64,000 nt of DNA from positions 434,001 to 498,000 of the forward strand of contig NZ_QEOO01000016.1 in the NCBI RefSeq assembly GCF_003121585.1. The letters are read 5' to 3'. Below the pieces are notes generated by a model. It was not told where the DNA came from. It saw only the letters and a program-made list of their open reading frames with translations, and searched no databases. This DNA comes from Nocardioides speluncae (lineage in GTDB: Bacteria; Actinomycetota; Actinomycetes; Propionibacteriales; Nocardioidaceae). A program made the position numbers and the translations under genes. Shown here in pieces: positions 1-8,378 of the stretch; position 1 is the stretch's first letter; each line of letters opens with the position of its first letter.

Positions 1-19
1 CCTGGTGAAGATCAACTAG
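1..19 (+). CDS. 3' end of an upstream CDS (partial)
   Basis: The first 19 bases read in frame as Leu-Val-Lys-Ile-Asn followed by TAG at 17-19, 46 bases before the PAAR gene and on the same strand. In contractile injection loci the gene before the PAAR tip is often the VgrG/gp5-like spike or another baseplate gene, so this is probably the end of such a gene. Five residues cannot identify it. Confidence 0.4.
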
Positions 20-65
20 CCAGGATCGACGAGCCGAACCCCACCAGCCGGAAGGAGACAGCGCA

Positions 66-350
66 ATGCCGATGGCCGCACGCGTAGGCGACCTCACCCC
101 ACATCCGGGCGCGATTATCCCGCCCGGCTGCCCGACCGTGCTCATCGGCGGCATGCCCGCCGCGCGCGTGGGCGACATGCACACCTGCACGTTTCCGCCG
201 CCGGCCGGTCCGCACCCGCCGTCGCCGATCATCCCGCCCGGCTGCCCGACCGTGCTGATCGGCGGCAAGCCGGCCGCCCGGGTCGGCGACATGTCCGGCT
301 GCGGGGCGCCGATCCTGCCCCCCGGCTGCCCGACCGTGATGATCGGATAG
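66..350 (+). CDS. PAAR-domain spike-tip protein of a contractile injection system
   Basis: A 94-residue protein made almost entirely of a PAAR-type repeat: the segment PPGCPTVLIGG and close variants occur three times (near residues 19, 57 and 83), separated by ARVGDM-type turns. PAAR proteins form the sharp conical tip that caps the VgrG/gp5 spike and normally bind one metal ion through His/Cys; suitable residues are present (HPG, HTC, GCG). The start is ATG with GGAGA about 7 bases upstream. It is the first full gene of a tightly packed set with gp25-like, baseplate J and tail protein I genes, which places it in an eCIS/phage-tail-like particle (Afp10-like position). Family is confident; whether it carries cargo cannot be told. 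Confidence 0.9.
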   Translation: MPMAARVGDLTPHPGAIIPPGCPTVLIGGMPAARVGDMHTCTFPPPAGPHPPSPIIPPGCPTVLIGGKPAARVGDMSGCGAPILPPGCPTVMIG

Positions 351-361
351 GTGGAGCAGAC

Positions 362-772
362 ATGGGTGAGGAGTTCGTCGGCGCGGGCTGGGCGTTCCCG
401 ATGCGCGCCGATCCGACCGGGCAGGTGGCCCTCGCGACCGGCGTACACGAGATCGAGCAGTCGATCCGGCTGATCCTGATGACCGCGCCGGGCGAACGCC
501 CGATGCGCCCCGAGTTCGGCTGCGCCGTGCACGACTACGTCTTCGCCCCCGCCGACGCCTCGACGGCAGGCGACATCGCGTACGCCGTCCGGGTCGCCAT
601 CGACCGCTGGGAACCACGGATCGACCTCGGCGATGTCGTGGTCCGCTTCGACGCGGCCGACCACGGCGTGCTGTACGTCGACATCGAGTACTCGGTGCGC
701 GGCACCAACGACCCGCGCAACCTCGTCTTCCCGTTCTACGTCATCCCACCGCACGAGGAGGAGGCGACATGA
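362..772 (+). CDS. gp25/GPW-like baseplate wedge protein
   Basis: 136 residues with the gp25 family pattern: an N-terminal GWAFPMR segment, then a central helix reading EIEQSIRLILMTAPGERPMRPEFGC, where the R-P-x-F-G motif is the family hallmark. Members sit in the baseplate of T4-like tails, T6SS (TssE) and eCIS (Afp9), where they contact the first sheath ring and trigger contraction. The start ATG follows GTGGAGCAGAC, and the stop overlaps the next ATG in an ATGA, so it is translationally coupled to baseplate J. Length is normal for the family. Confidence 0.88.
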   Translation: MGEEFVGAGWAFPMRADPTGQVALATGVHEIEQSIRLILMTAPGERPMRPEFGCAVHDYVFAPADASTAGDIAYAVRVAIDRWEPRIDLGDVVVRFDAADHGVLYVDIEYSVRGTNDPRNLVFPFYVIPPHEEEAT

Positions 773-2718
773 CGCTCCCGGTCCCCAATCTCGACGACCG
801 CAGGTTCCAGGACCTGGTCGACGACGCCAAGCGCATGGTCCAGCAACGGTGCCCGGAGTGGACCGACCACAACGTGTCGGACCCCGGGGTCACGTTGATC
901 GAGACGTTCGCGTTCATGGTCGACGAGCTGCTCTACCGGCTCAACCGGGTCCCCGACCGTCTCTACGTCACGTTCCTCGACCTGCTCGGCGTCAGCCTGC
1001 ACCCGCCCACCACGGCGCGCGTCGACCTGACCGCGTGGCTGTCCGCGCCGCAGCCGGAGCCGGTCACGCTCCCGCTGGGCGCCGAGGCCGCCACCGTGCG
1101 CACCGGTCAGGACGACGCGATCGTCTTCTCCACGGTCGCAGAGCTCACGATCCCGCCCCGGTCGCTGGAGCACGTGCGCACCCAGGCGGCAGGCGGTCCC
1201 GTCGTGCCCCGCGACGACGAGCTCAGCCTGGCCACCGAGTTCCCGTGCTTCAGCGAGCCGCCGGCGTACGACGACGTGCTGCTGCTCGGCCTCAACGACG
1301 CCGCGCCCTCCTGCGTGATCGCGCTCCGCTTCGAGTGCGACGTGCAGGGCGTCGGCGTGGATCCGCTCTACCCGCCGCTGGTGTGGGAGGCGTTCGACGG
1401 CACCGACTGGGTGGCGTGCGAGGTCGACTCAGATGGGACGGGCGGTCTGAACCGCCCTGGTGATGTGGTCCTCCATGTGCCTCCTTCGCATGTCGCCTCG
1501 GTGATCGGAAAGACCCGGGCAGGCTGGCTGCGCTGCCGGGTGGTGCCCGCGGTTGACACGCGACCGTTCTACAGCGCGTCACCGACAATCACGTCCGCGA
1601 GCGGCTTCACCATCGGCGGCACGGTGGGCGCGGTGCACGCCGAGACTGTGTACGACGAGGTGCTCGGGCTCTCCGAAGGCGTCTCCGGCCAGGAGTTCAT
1701 GCTTGCCCACGGGCCAGTCGTCGCCGGCGACCCGTTCGAGGTCGAGATCGGCGCCGGCGCCGGATGGGAGACCTGGACCGAGGTCGACTCGTTCGCCGGC
1801 AGCAACGCCAACGCCCAGGTCGTGCTCCTGGAGCGGTCCACCGGAACCGTGCGGTTCGGGCCGGCGGTCCGGGAGTCGGACGGAACGCTGCGCCGGTACG
1901 GCGCGGTCCCGCCGAAGGGCGCACCGATGCGGGTGCGGGCCTACCGCACCGGCGGCGGCCCCTCCGGGAACGTCGCGGCCGGGACGGTGTCGGTGCTGCG
2001 GACTACGGTGCCGCTTATCGACCGGGTCCAGAACCGGCGAGCCGCGATTGGGGGTGTTGCCGCCGAGACAATTGAAGAGGCCAAGGTGCGCGGGCCGCTG
2101 GCGCTGCGCACCCGGGACCGGGCGGTCACCCCGGAGGACTACGAGCAGCTCGCGCGTCATGCCGCCCCGGGCATCGCGCGGGTGCGCGCCGTACCCGCTC
2201 AGACGCCGAAGGAGGCCGGCGGCATCCGGGTGCTGGTGGTGCCGTCGGCGTCGGTCGACCTGGACGGCCAGCTGCGGTTCGAGGACCTGGTGCCGCCGCC
2301 CGAGATGCTCGAGGCGGTCTCGGGCTACCTCGACGAGCGGCGCACGATCGGAGCCCGAGTGCTGGTGGAGCCGCCGTTCTACCAGGGCGTCACGGTCGTG
2401 GCGAAGCTGGTCGCTCGGCCGCGGGCATCCTCCGACGAGCTCGCGCGTGAGGCCCGGGTGGCGCTCAACCGCTACTTCGACCCGCTGACGGGTGGGCCGG
2501 ACGGTGACGGCTGGCCGTTCGGCCGGCCGGTGCAGGCGGGTGAGGTGTACGCCGTACTCCAGCGGCTGCCGGGTACCGAGCTGGTCGACGAGGTGAAGCT
2601 GTTCGGCGCCGACCCGATCACCGGCAAGCGTGGCGAGGCGACCCAGCGGATCGAGCTGGACCGCAACGGCATCGTCTTCTCCTACCAGCACCAGATCCGC
2701 GTGCAGCGGGGCGGGTGA
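769..2718 (+). CDS. Baseplate J-like wedge protein of the contractile injection system
   Basis: 649-residue baseplate J/gp6-like protein (Afp11 position). The N-terminus carries the conserved PNLDDRRFQDLVDDA start and a W-T-D-H-N-x-S-D-P-G-V-T-L-I-E segment near residue 40, typical of eCIS members. The middle resembles the J-protein core (GNVAAGTVSVL near 400, then RAVTPEDYEQLAR), where the last motif is the usual C-terminal J signature. It builds the wedge that links sheath, hub and fibres. It overlaps the gp25-like gene by 4 bases (ATGA) and is followed 6 bases later by the tail protein I gene. Confidence 0.88.
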   Translation: MTLPVPNLDDRRFQDLVDDAKRMVQQRCPEWTDHNVSDPGVTLIETFAFMVDELLYRLNRVPDRLYVTFLDLLGVSLHPPTTARVDLTAWLSAPQPEPVTLPLGAEAATVRTGQDDAIVFSTVAELTIPPRSLEHVRTQAAGGPVVPRDDELSLATEFPCFSEPPAYDDVLLLGLNDAAPSCVIALRFECDVQGVGVDPLYPPLVWEAFDGTDWVACEVDSDGTGGLNRPGDVVLHVPPSHVASVIGKTRAGWLRCRVVPAVDTRPFYSASPTITSASGFTIGGTVGAVHAETVYDEVLGLSEGVSGQEFMLAHGPVVAGDPFEVEIGAGAGWETWTEVDSFAGSNANAQVVLLERSTGTVRFGPAVRESDGTLRRYGAVPPKGAPMRVRAYRTGGGPSGNVAAGTVSVLRTTVPLIDRVQNRRAAIGGVAAETIEEAKVRGPLALRTRDRAVTPEDYEQLARHAAPGIARVRAVPAQTPKEAGGIRVLVVPSASVDLDGQLRFEDLVPPPEMLEAVSGYLDERRTIGARVLVEPPFYQGVTVVAKLVARPRASSDELAREARVALNRYFDPLTGGPDGDGWPFGRPVQAGEVYAVLQRLPGTELVDEVKLFGADPITGKRGEATQRIELDRNGIVFSYQHQIRVQRGG

Positions 2719-2724
2719 GCGGCG

Positions 2725-3321
2725 ATGAACGAGCGTGCCTTCGGTGACGACGAGCGGGGCGGTCGCGGCCGGATCGAGGGCCTCGAGAGCCCGGTGCCGC
2801 TGCTGCAGCGCCTGCCCGGTGTGCTGCAGGACGGCGAGTTCGGCGAGCGGTTCGTGTCCGCATTCGACGACGGGTTCGCGCCGATCATCACCACCTTGGA
2901 CAGCCTGTCGGCGTACGTCGACCCGGAGCTCGCGCCGGCCGACTTCCTCGACTGGCTCTCCGGCTGGGTCGGGGTCGAGCTGGACGACGCCTGGGGTCTT
3001 GAGCAGCGTCGCCGGATCGTCGCCGGCGCCGCACTGGTCCATCGCCGGCGCGGCACCCGGGCCGGGCTGATGGAGGCGCTCGAGCTGGCGTTCGGCGCCG
3101 CGGTCGAGGCCGACGACAGTGGCGGCTGCACCTGGTCGGCGAAGCCGGGCGGCACCCTGCCCGGCAAGGCCGCGCCCCAGGTCGACCTGCGGCTGGTCGT
3201 CGGCGACCCCGACAAGATCGATAGCCGGCGCGTGGAGTCGCTGGTCGAGGCGGTCAAGCCTGCCCACGTCGCCTACACCTACGAGGTTGCCGCCGGCATC
3301 GGCTCGATGCGAAAGGGATGA
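2725..3321 (+). CDS. Phage tail protein I-like baseplate component
   Basis: 198 residues matching the P2 gpI/Afp12 tail protein family: P-L-L-Q-R-L-P-G-V-L-Q-D near residue 25, an aspartate-rich segment with DFLDWLSGWVGVELD near 75, then R-R-x-I-V-x-G-A-A-L-V-H-R-R-R-G-T-R-A-G, the conserved core in which incoming tails are ordered. The C-terminal half is a short beta-rich extension ending in a K-P-A-H-V-A-Y-T-Y segment. It follows baseplate J directly, and its stop overlaps the next start (ATGA at 3318-3321). It probably connects the baseplate wedge to fibres. Confidence 0.85.
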   Translation: MNERAFGDDERGGRGRIEGLESPVPLLQRLPGVLQDGEFGERFVSAFDDGFAPIITTLDSLSAYVDPELAPADFLDWLSGWVGVELDDAWGLEQRRRIVAGAALVHRRRGTRAGLMEALELAFGAAVEADDSGGCTWSAKPGGTLPGKAAPQVDLRLVVGDPDKIDSRRVESLVEAVKPAHVAYTYEVAAGIGSMRKG

Positions 3322-4652
3322 GGACGATGACTCAGGTCTGCGCTGAGTGCGGTGCGCCCACCGACTTGGACGAGGACTTCTGTGGCGAGTGCGGCGCCTA
3401 CCTCGAGTGGGAGCAGCGCGCTGTCCCTGCACCCGCGCCGGCTCTGCAACACGTTCCGGCTCCGGCGCCCGCACCGGCGCCGGCCAAGGTGTCGCTGATC
3501 CGCCGCGTGGTCGCGCCGCTGACCAGCGCCGTCGACCGGCCACCGGCTCCCGTCGCGCCGGCTGTGCCTCCACATGCGCGAACGGTCGTGCCGCCGATCC
3601 CGAGCGCGCCACATCCCGGCGTATCGACCGGGCCACCACCCGCCGGGCCGCCACCTGCCGGACCTCCGCCGGCCCGACCCCCGCTGACGGGGCCACCACC
3701 CGCGGGACCACCGCCCGCCGCCAGGCCGCCGTCCGGACCGCCGCCCGCCGTGGCGCGACCGGCCGGACCACCGCAGCAGCCGCGCGTACCAGCGGCGGCG
3801 CCGTCGGCGAACAACCCGGCCCCTGTCCAGCCGGGGGTCGCGGCACCCCGGATCACCAGGCGGCCGGAGCGCGACACCCAGCCGCTGCAGCCGGGCGACG
3901 TGATCTGTGGGCAGTGCGGCGCCGGCAACAAGCCGGCCCGGAAGTTCTGTCGCCGGTGCGGGCACGACCTCGTCGACGCGCCCGTCGTGAAGATCTCGTG
4001 GTGGCGGCGACTCTTCGCACGCCGTCCCAAGGCGGCTCGCGAGGCCGGTGCCCGTCCCCGCCGGATGCGCCCGTCCGGCAGGTCGCCGCGCAGGTCGCCG
4101 CGCCAGCTCCTCACCTGGCTGGTCGTGCTCGGCCTCATCGGCGGCGGCGGCTACTTCGCGCGTGGCTACGTCCGCGGCGCAGTTGACGTGGTGATCGACC
4201 GGGTGAAGGGCACCGACCCGGTCAACCCGACCGGGATGACGGCGTCCAGCTCGCTGCGGGGCCACGGCCCGGGGGCGGCGCGGGACGGGCTCAGCGACAG
4301 CTACTGGGCGCCGGCCAAGAGCGGCTCGGGCAAGGGCGAGTCCCTGGTCACGAAGTTCGCCGACCCGTTCCGGCTGGTCTACGTGCTGATCACGCCCGGG
4401 GTGGACGGCGAGAAGGAGGAGGCGTACCTGAAGTCCGGCCGGCCGCGCGAGCTGCGGCTGATCCTGACCAGCGAGGACGGCTCCAACCGGGTCAAGACGA
4501 TCGAGCTCGACGACGAGCTCGGCTCCGACCAGTTCCACGTCACCGGCAACAACATCACCCAGGTCAAGATCGAGATCGTGTCGTCATACCCCGGCTCGGT
4601 ATCCGGCAGCCACACCGCGATCGCCGAGATCGAGTTCCATGCCCGAAAGTAG
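3318..4652 (+). CDS. Zinc-ribbon, Pro-rich, single-pass membrane protein with glycan-binding-like C-terminus
   Basis: 444 residues in four parts. There are two four-cysteine zinc ribbons: CAEC...CGEC near residue 7, and CGQC...CRRC near 198. They are separated by a long Pro/Ala-rich linker with repeated PPPAG units. A basic stretch is followed by one membrane helix (LLTWLVVLGLIGGGGYF, about 258-275). The C-terminal domain of about 150 residues resembles discoidin/NADase-type glycan-binding domains. The predicted layout puts the ribbons in the cytoplasm and the glycan-binding-like domain outside. It overlaps the tail protein I gene (ATGA), so it belongs to the eCIS operon and could tether the particle to membrane or wall. 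Streptomyces CIS loci are reported to encode a membrane adaptor; equivalence is inference. A second in-frame ATG lies at 3327. Confidence 0.75.
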   Translation: MRTMTQVCAECGAPTDLDEDFCGECGAYLEWEQRAVPAPAPALQHVPAPAPAPAPAKVSLIRRVVAPLTSAVDRPPAPVAPAVPPHARTVVPPIPSAPHPGVSTGPPPAGPPPAGPPPARPPLTGPPPAGPPPAARPPSGPPPAVARPAGPPQQPRVPAAAPSANNPAPVQPGVAAPRITRRPERDTQPLQPGDVICGQCGAGNKPARKFCRRCGHDLVDAPVVKISWWRRLFARRPKAAREAGARPRRMRPSGRSPRRSPRQLLTWLVVLGLIGGGGYFARGYVRGAVDVVIDRVKGTDPVNPTGMTASSSLRGHGPGAARDGLSDSYWAPAKSGSGKGESLVTKFADPFRLVYVLITPGVDGEKEEAYLKSGRPRELRLILTSEDGSNRVKTIELDDELGSDQFHVTGNNITQVKIEIVSSYPGSVSGSHTAIAEIEFHARK

Positions 4653-4748
4653 GCAAATGCCCTAACTCGGGCTTAACGCTCAAATGGTTGCAAACGTAAC
4701 CTGTGTCCAGCGCTCCCGTTGACGGAGTGGGGGACATGGAGGTCACGC

Positions 4749-5912
4749 TTGTACACGCTCAGCGCGCGTCGGGTCGCGTCGTACGCCGCAATCGTCGTCG
4801 GCATCACCACCGCGCTCCAGCTCGGACACCTCGCAGCCGCCGACCGCTCGTTGTACCCGGGCGGGCCGTCCAAGGCGGCCTGCCAGCACGAGTCCGGTCC
4901 GCTCGGGCCGGTCACACCGCTGTGCGACGACCGGACTCCGCCGAACACCAAGATCACCCGGGTGCGGCCGCGCCCGGACCACGGCTGGCTGCGTACCAGC
5001 CAGGTTCGCTACGAGTTCCGGAGCGTGGTCAACGACGGCGACACCGACCCGATGGCGTTCGAGTGCCGGTTCGACGGGCCAGCCAAGAGCCACGGCTGGC
5101 GACCGTGCACCAGCCCGCAGGTGTACGACGAACTGCCGGACAGCGCCAGCCGGTACACGTTCCGGGTCCGCGCGTACGACGCCGCCGACCGCGCCTTCAT
5201 CTACCCGAACCCGGTCGCTCCGAACGACGTCGACGACACCGACGCCAGCCCCGCCAAGTCGGCGGTGCGGATCGACACCACGACGCCGGACACCACGCTG
5301 TCCGGGCTCCCGCGCGATCCGGTGACGCCGGGCTTCCCGGTCCTGCTGAGCAAGCGGCTCACCCTGCACCTCTCGGCCAGCGAGCCGGCGGTCCGCTGGG
5401 AATGCCGACAGGCCGGTGAGGCGGCGCCGTGTGCCGGCGGCGACCTTGACCTCGGCCCGCTTGCCCCCGGGACGCATACCTTCTGGGCGCGTGCGACCGA
5501 CCGCGCCGGCAACGTCGACCCGACCCCGCGCGACGTGCACTGGACGGTCCCGTACAACCAGTTCGGCACTCCCGAGCAGCGCGAAGCGCACTGGGCGGAG
5601 GTGCCGGCGGACGGTCACTTCGGTCGCGACTACCTCCAGGCCACGGCGAACGGCGCCACCCTGAGCCGCCGCTTCGAGAGCTTCAGCGAGATCCGGCTGA
5701 TCGTGCCGAAGGGACCGGCGCTCGGTACGGTGCAAGTACGGATCGACGGCGTCGACTACGGCGACCCGATCAGCCTGGAGGCGCCCGAGGCGAGCCTGCT
5801 CAACGTGATCGTGGTCCGCTCCGGCTCACTGCCCACGACCAGCGGCAAGGTCTCGCTGGTGGTGGTCTCCCACGACAAACCGGTGCGGATCGACGGCGTC
5901 GTCGTCCGCTGA
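4749..5912 (+). CDS. Membrane-anchored or exported protein with Ig/fibronectin-like repeats
   Basis: 387 residues from a TTG start preceded by GGAGG six bases upstream; an earlier in-frame TTG at 4719 lacks a ribosome site. The N-terminus has a basic segment and one hydrophobic helix (VASYAAIVVGITTALQL), a signal anchor or signal peptide. After it come two beta-sandwich units with the pattern F-E-C-R-F-D ... W-R-P-C-T-S-P-x-x-Y ... Y-T-F-R-V-R-A-Y-D and its degenerate second copy (W-E-C-R ... H-T-F-W-A-R-A-T-D-R-A-G-N). This repeat is common in large exported actinobacterial proteins. The last 120 residues are a further beta-rich domain. The protein acts outside the membrane; its function is unknown. 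It lies 96 bases after the eCIS operon and may or may not belong to it. Confidence 0.6.
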   Translation: MYTLSARRVASYAAIVVGITTALQLGHLAAADRSLYPGGPSKAACQHESGPLGPVTPLCDDRTPPNTKITRVRPRPDHGWLRTSQVRYEFRSVVNDGDTDPMAFECRFDGPAKSHGWRPCTSPQVYDELPDSASRYTFRVRAYDAADRAFIYPNPVAPNDVDDTDASPAKSAVRIDTTTPDTTLSGLPRDPVTPGFPVLLSKRLTLHLSASEPAVRWECRQAGEAAPCAGGDLDLGPLAPGTHTFWARATDRAGNVDPTPRDVHWTVPYNQFGTPEQREAHWAEVPADGHFGRDYLQATANGATLSRRFESFSEIRLIVPKGPALGTVQVRIDGVDYGDPISLEAPEASLLNVIVVRSGSLPTTSGKVSLVVVSHDKPVRIDGVVVR

Positions 5913-5919
5913 AGGCCCC

Positions 5920-5925
5920 TACGCT
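5920..5925 (+). promoter_or_regulatory. -10 box TACGCT for a leaderless VOC transcript
   Basis: TACGCT fits the actinobacterial -10 consensus TANNNT and ends 6 bases before the GTG start at 5932. There is no Shine-Dalgarno sequence in between, so transcription probably begins at the start codon. Confidence 0.5.
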
Positions 5926-5931
5926 GACCGG

Positions 5932-6276
5932 GTGGCCCTCGATCTCTTTGCCTGCCTCCCCGTCACCGACCTGGACGCCGCCACCCGGTGGTACGAACAG
6001 CTGCTCGGTACGCCACCGAGCTTCCTGCCCAATGACACCGAGGCGGTGTGGGAGCTCGCCGAGCACCGGTACCTGGTGATCGAGAAGCTCGCCGAGCACG
6101 CCGGCCATGCGACCCACACCGTGTTCGCCGGCGACTTCGACGAGCGACTCGCCCAGATCGCCGAGCGCGGGCTGGAGCCCGCCGAGCGCGAGACCTACGA
6201 GAACGGCGTCCGCAAGGCCATCTTCCGCGACCCCGATGGAAACCTGCTCAGCTTCGGCGGCGCCCCGCTCGGATAG
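5932..6276 (+). CDS. VOC (glyoxalase/bleomycin-resistance) family protein
   Basis: 114 residues with the VOC fold pattern: the opening beta strand LFACLPVTDLDAATRWYEQLLG and the closing F-R-D-P-D-G-N-L-L-S-F typical of the family. VOC proteins bind a metal ion and act as dioxygenases, isomerases or drug-binding resistance proteins. The usual metal ligands are only partly visible (H in AEHRYLVIE, E in a late strand position is replaced), so the reaction is undefined. The start is GTG with a -10 box immediately upstream. The gene converges on rplI across a shared hairpin. Confidence 0.7.
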   Translation: MALDLFACLPVTDLDAATRWYEQLLGTPPSFLPNDTEAVWELAEHRYLVIEKLAEHAGHATHTVFAGDFDERLAQIAERGLEPAERETYENGVRKAIFRDPDGNLLSFGGAPLG

Positions 6277-6293
6277 ACAGCTCTGAAACGGCA

Positions 6294-6327
6294 CAGGGCC
6301 GCCCTCCCTCACGGGAGAGCGGCCCTG
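6294..6327. terminator. Bidirectional hairpin between VOC gene and rplI
   Basis: Perfect 9-bp inverted repeat CAGGGCCGC/GCGGCCCTG with a 16-base loop, lying between two converging genes. It is followed by short T runs on both strands (GTTTCGTC on +, CCGTTTCAG on -), as expected of a shared intrinsic terminator. Confidence 0.7.
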
Positions 6328-6344
6328 CGTTTCGTCGTACGGCG

Positions 6345-6791
6345 TCAGCTGGGGACGATGTTGAGGTTCACCGTGGCGGAGACCTCGTCGTGCAGCTTGA
6401 CCGACACCTGGTGGGCGCCGAGCGACTTGATCGGGTTGCCGACCACGATCGTGCGCTTGTCGACGCTCTCGCCCGAGGCCTCGGACAGAGCACCGGCGAT
6501 GTCGGTGACGGTGACCGAGCCGAACAGGCGGCCCGAGTCGCCGGCGCGAACCGACAGATTGACCGGAGCGGCCTCGAGCTTCGCCTTGATCTCGGCGGCG
6601 TGGTCGTGGTCGCGGACCGCGCGCGAGTTGCGGGCCTTCTTGATCGACTCGATGGTCTTCTCGCCGCCGCGGGTCCAGCGGATGGCGTCGCCGCGAGGCA
6701 CGAGGTAGTTACGGCCGTAGCCGTCCTTGACCTCGACCACGTCACCGGCAGCGCCGAGGCCGGCGACTTCCTGGGTCAGGATGAGCTTCAT
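6345..6791 (-). CDS. rplI: 50S ribosomal protein L9
   Basis: 148 residues, the normal L9 length. The N-terminal domain has the L9 signature [35 protein letters not shown], followed by the long connecting helix and the C-terminal rRNA-binding domain ([18 protein letters not shown]). L9 binds domain V of 23S rRNA and reaches toward neighbouring ribosomes. It is the last gene of the rpsF-ssb-rpsR-rplI operon, 21 bases after rpsR, and ends at the hairpin at 6294-6327. Confidence 0.97.
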   Translation of the reverse strand: MKLILTQEVAGLGAAGDVVEVKDGYGRNYLVPRGDAIRWTRGGEKTIESIKKARNSRAVRDHDHAAEIKAKLEAAPVNLSVRAGDSGRLFGSVTVTDIAGALSEASGESVDKRTIVVGNPIKSLGAHQVSVKLHDEVSATVNLNIVPS

Positions 6792-6812
6792 GGTGTTCGT
6801 CTCCGTCCTGGC

Positions 6813-7049
6813 TCAGCGACCGGTCGAGGTGTACGGCAGCAGCGCGACCTCGCGGGCGTTCTTGACCGCGATGGCCACGTCGCGCTGGTGCTGGACGCAG
6901 TTGCCGGTCACCCGACGGGCGCGGATCTTGCCGCGGTCCGAGATGAACTTGCGAAGGAGAGTAGCGTCCTTGTAGTCGACGCCGGTCGCCTTCTCCTTGC
7001 AGAACTGGCAAACCTTCTTCTTCGGCTTGCGAATGATTGCCTTGGCCAT
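6813..7049 (-). CDS. rpsR: 30S ribosomal protein S18
   Basis: 78 residues. The S18 core is clear: [51 protein letters not shown] CxxC pair is present (CQFCKE near residue 15), the zinc-binding form of S18; actinobacteria often have a second, zinc-independent copy elsewhere for zinc starvation. It sits between ssb and rplI in the usual order, with AAGGGAG upstream of the ATG. Confidence 0.97.
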   Translation of the reverse strand: MAKAIIRKPKKKVCQFCKEKATGVDYKDATLLRKFISDRGKIRARRVTGNCVQHQRDVAIAVKNAREVALLPYTSTGR

Positions 7050-7121
7050 TGTGGTGCTCCCTTTCTCAGAGCCCGGCTCGCGCCGGAATGGTTGGCTGAC
7101 TTGGACTGTGCTTGTTCAGGA

Positions 7122-7712
7122 TCAGAAGGGGGGCTCTTCGGTGCCCACCCCGGGCGCGGCCCACGGGTCCTGCTGGCCGCCGCCGGCCGGAGCCGGCTGA
7201 CCACCCTGCGGAGCCTGCTGGCCGCCACCCTGCTGGCCGCCCCAGCCACCCTGCTGAGGCTGACCCTGCGGAGCGGGCGTGGCCCATGGGTCTTGCTGGC
7301 CGCCGCCCTGCTGACCGCCGCCGCCGGAGAAACCGCCGCCGCCGGAACGGGTGGTCTTGGTGATCTTCGCCGTCGCGTACTTCAGCGACGGGCCGACCTC
7401 CTCGACCTCGATCTCGAAGACCGTGCGCTTCTCACCCTCGCGGGTTTCGTAGCTACGAGACTTCAGCCGACCCTGGACGACCACCCGCATGCCGCGCTGC
7501 AGTGACTCCGCAACGTTCTCCGCGGCCTGCCGCCAGATCGAGCAGGACAGGAACAGCGCCTCGCCGTCCTTCCACTCGTTGGTCTGCTTGTCGAAGGTGC
7601 GCGGCGTCGACGCGATCCGGAAGTTGGCCACGGCCGCACCCGAGGGGGTGAAGCGCAGCTCCGGGTCGTCGACAAGGTTGCCGACCACCGTGATGACGGT
7701 CTCGCCTGCCAT
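7122..7712 (-). CDS. ssb: Single-stranded DNA-binding protein
   Basis: 196 residues. The OB fold occupies about residues 1-110 ([32 protein letters not shown]; later [44 protein letters not shown]). A Gly/Gln/Pro-rich flexible linker with GGQQ repeats follows. The acidic C-terminal tip, ending EEPPF, is the docking peptide for replication and repair partners. SSB coats single-stranded DNA during replication. It lies in the conserved rpsF-ssb-rpsR order, 128 bases after rpsF. Confidence 0.97.
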   Translation of the reverse strand: MAGETVITVVGNLVDDPELRFTPSGAAVANFRIASTPRTFDKQTNEWKDGEALFLSCSIWRQAAENVAESLQRGMRVVVQGRLKSRSYETREGEKRTVFEIEVEEVGPSLKYATAKITKTTRSGGGGFSGGGGQQGGGQQDPWATPAPQGQPQQGGWGGQQGGGQQAPQGGQPAPAGGGQQDPWAAPGVGTEEPPF

Positions 7713-7840
7713 GTCAGGTCTCCTAGATTCGATCCAGTTGGTGTTGCGTCACATCGTGTACGGCGGCACCGACAATCCGAAAGGACCGTGGGGCGTTTTC
7801 CACAGGTGGCTTCAACGAGTCGCCACCTCCGGCGTAACGA

Positions 7841-8131
7841 TCAGTGAGCGTCCGGGCGGATCACCTTGGTGCGCAGGATCTGCTCGTTGAGCCCGAGCTG
7901 ACGGTCGAACTCCTTGACCGTGGCCGGCTCGGCCTGGAGCGTGACGACGGCGTAGATGCCCTCGGCGTTCTTCTTGACCTCGTACGCAAGCCGGCGACGT
8001 CCCCAGACGTCGACGTTCTCGACGGTGCCACCGTCGTTGCGGATCACGTTGAGGTACTTCTCGAGAGCGGGCTCGATGGTGCGCTCTTCGAGGCTGGGGT
8101 CGAGGATGACCATGACTTCATAGGCACGCAA
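7841..8131 (-). CDS. rpsF: 30S ribosomal protein S6
   Basis: 96 residues from a TTG start giving [16 protein letters not shown], the usual S6 N-terminus. GGAGG and a second GGAG lie 11 and 6 bases upstream. The GTG at 8143 would add four residues but falls inside the ribosome site, so TTG is preferred. The body shows the S6 pattern [54 protein letters not shown]6 pairs with S18 on the 30S platform. First gene of the ribosomal/SSB operon. Confidence 0.95.
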   Translation of the reverse strand: MRAYEVMVILDPSLEERTIEPALEKYLNVIRNDGGTVENVDVWGRRRLAYEVKKNAEGIYAVVTLQAEPATVKEFDRQLGLNEQILRTKVIRPDAH

Positions 8132-8378
8132 AGCGGTCTCCACCTCCTCTGGACTCGGCGGCCACGGTCTCTCCGTGGCAGGAGGGCTGTGCGTTGCTCC
8201 GGCTTTCGGCGTACGCCGTGAGGCCGGGGCTTGTCAGTCGGGCGACGGCCGTCGGTGGCCGCGCGGACGAAAGACACGCCAGGCTAGCAGCCGGGCGGCG
8301 AGGGCTCGAAATCTGCGCTCTCCACAGCCGCCAGAACAGGCGGGAGTACGGCGCGTGCGGATGGGTAAGGTGAGCGCG

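Noticed and set aside
1..3321. Prophage tail module
   Set aside because: No terminase, capsid, integrase or lysis gene follows; the gene set and the membrane protein fit a CIS locus better.
1579..3846. Open frame of 755 codons on the minus strand
   Set aside because: Shadow of baseplate J and tail protein I; low-complexity Arg/Ala/Pro sequence.
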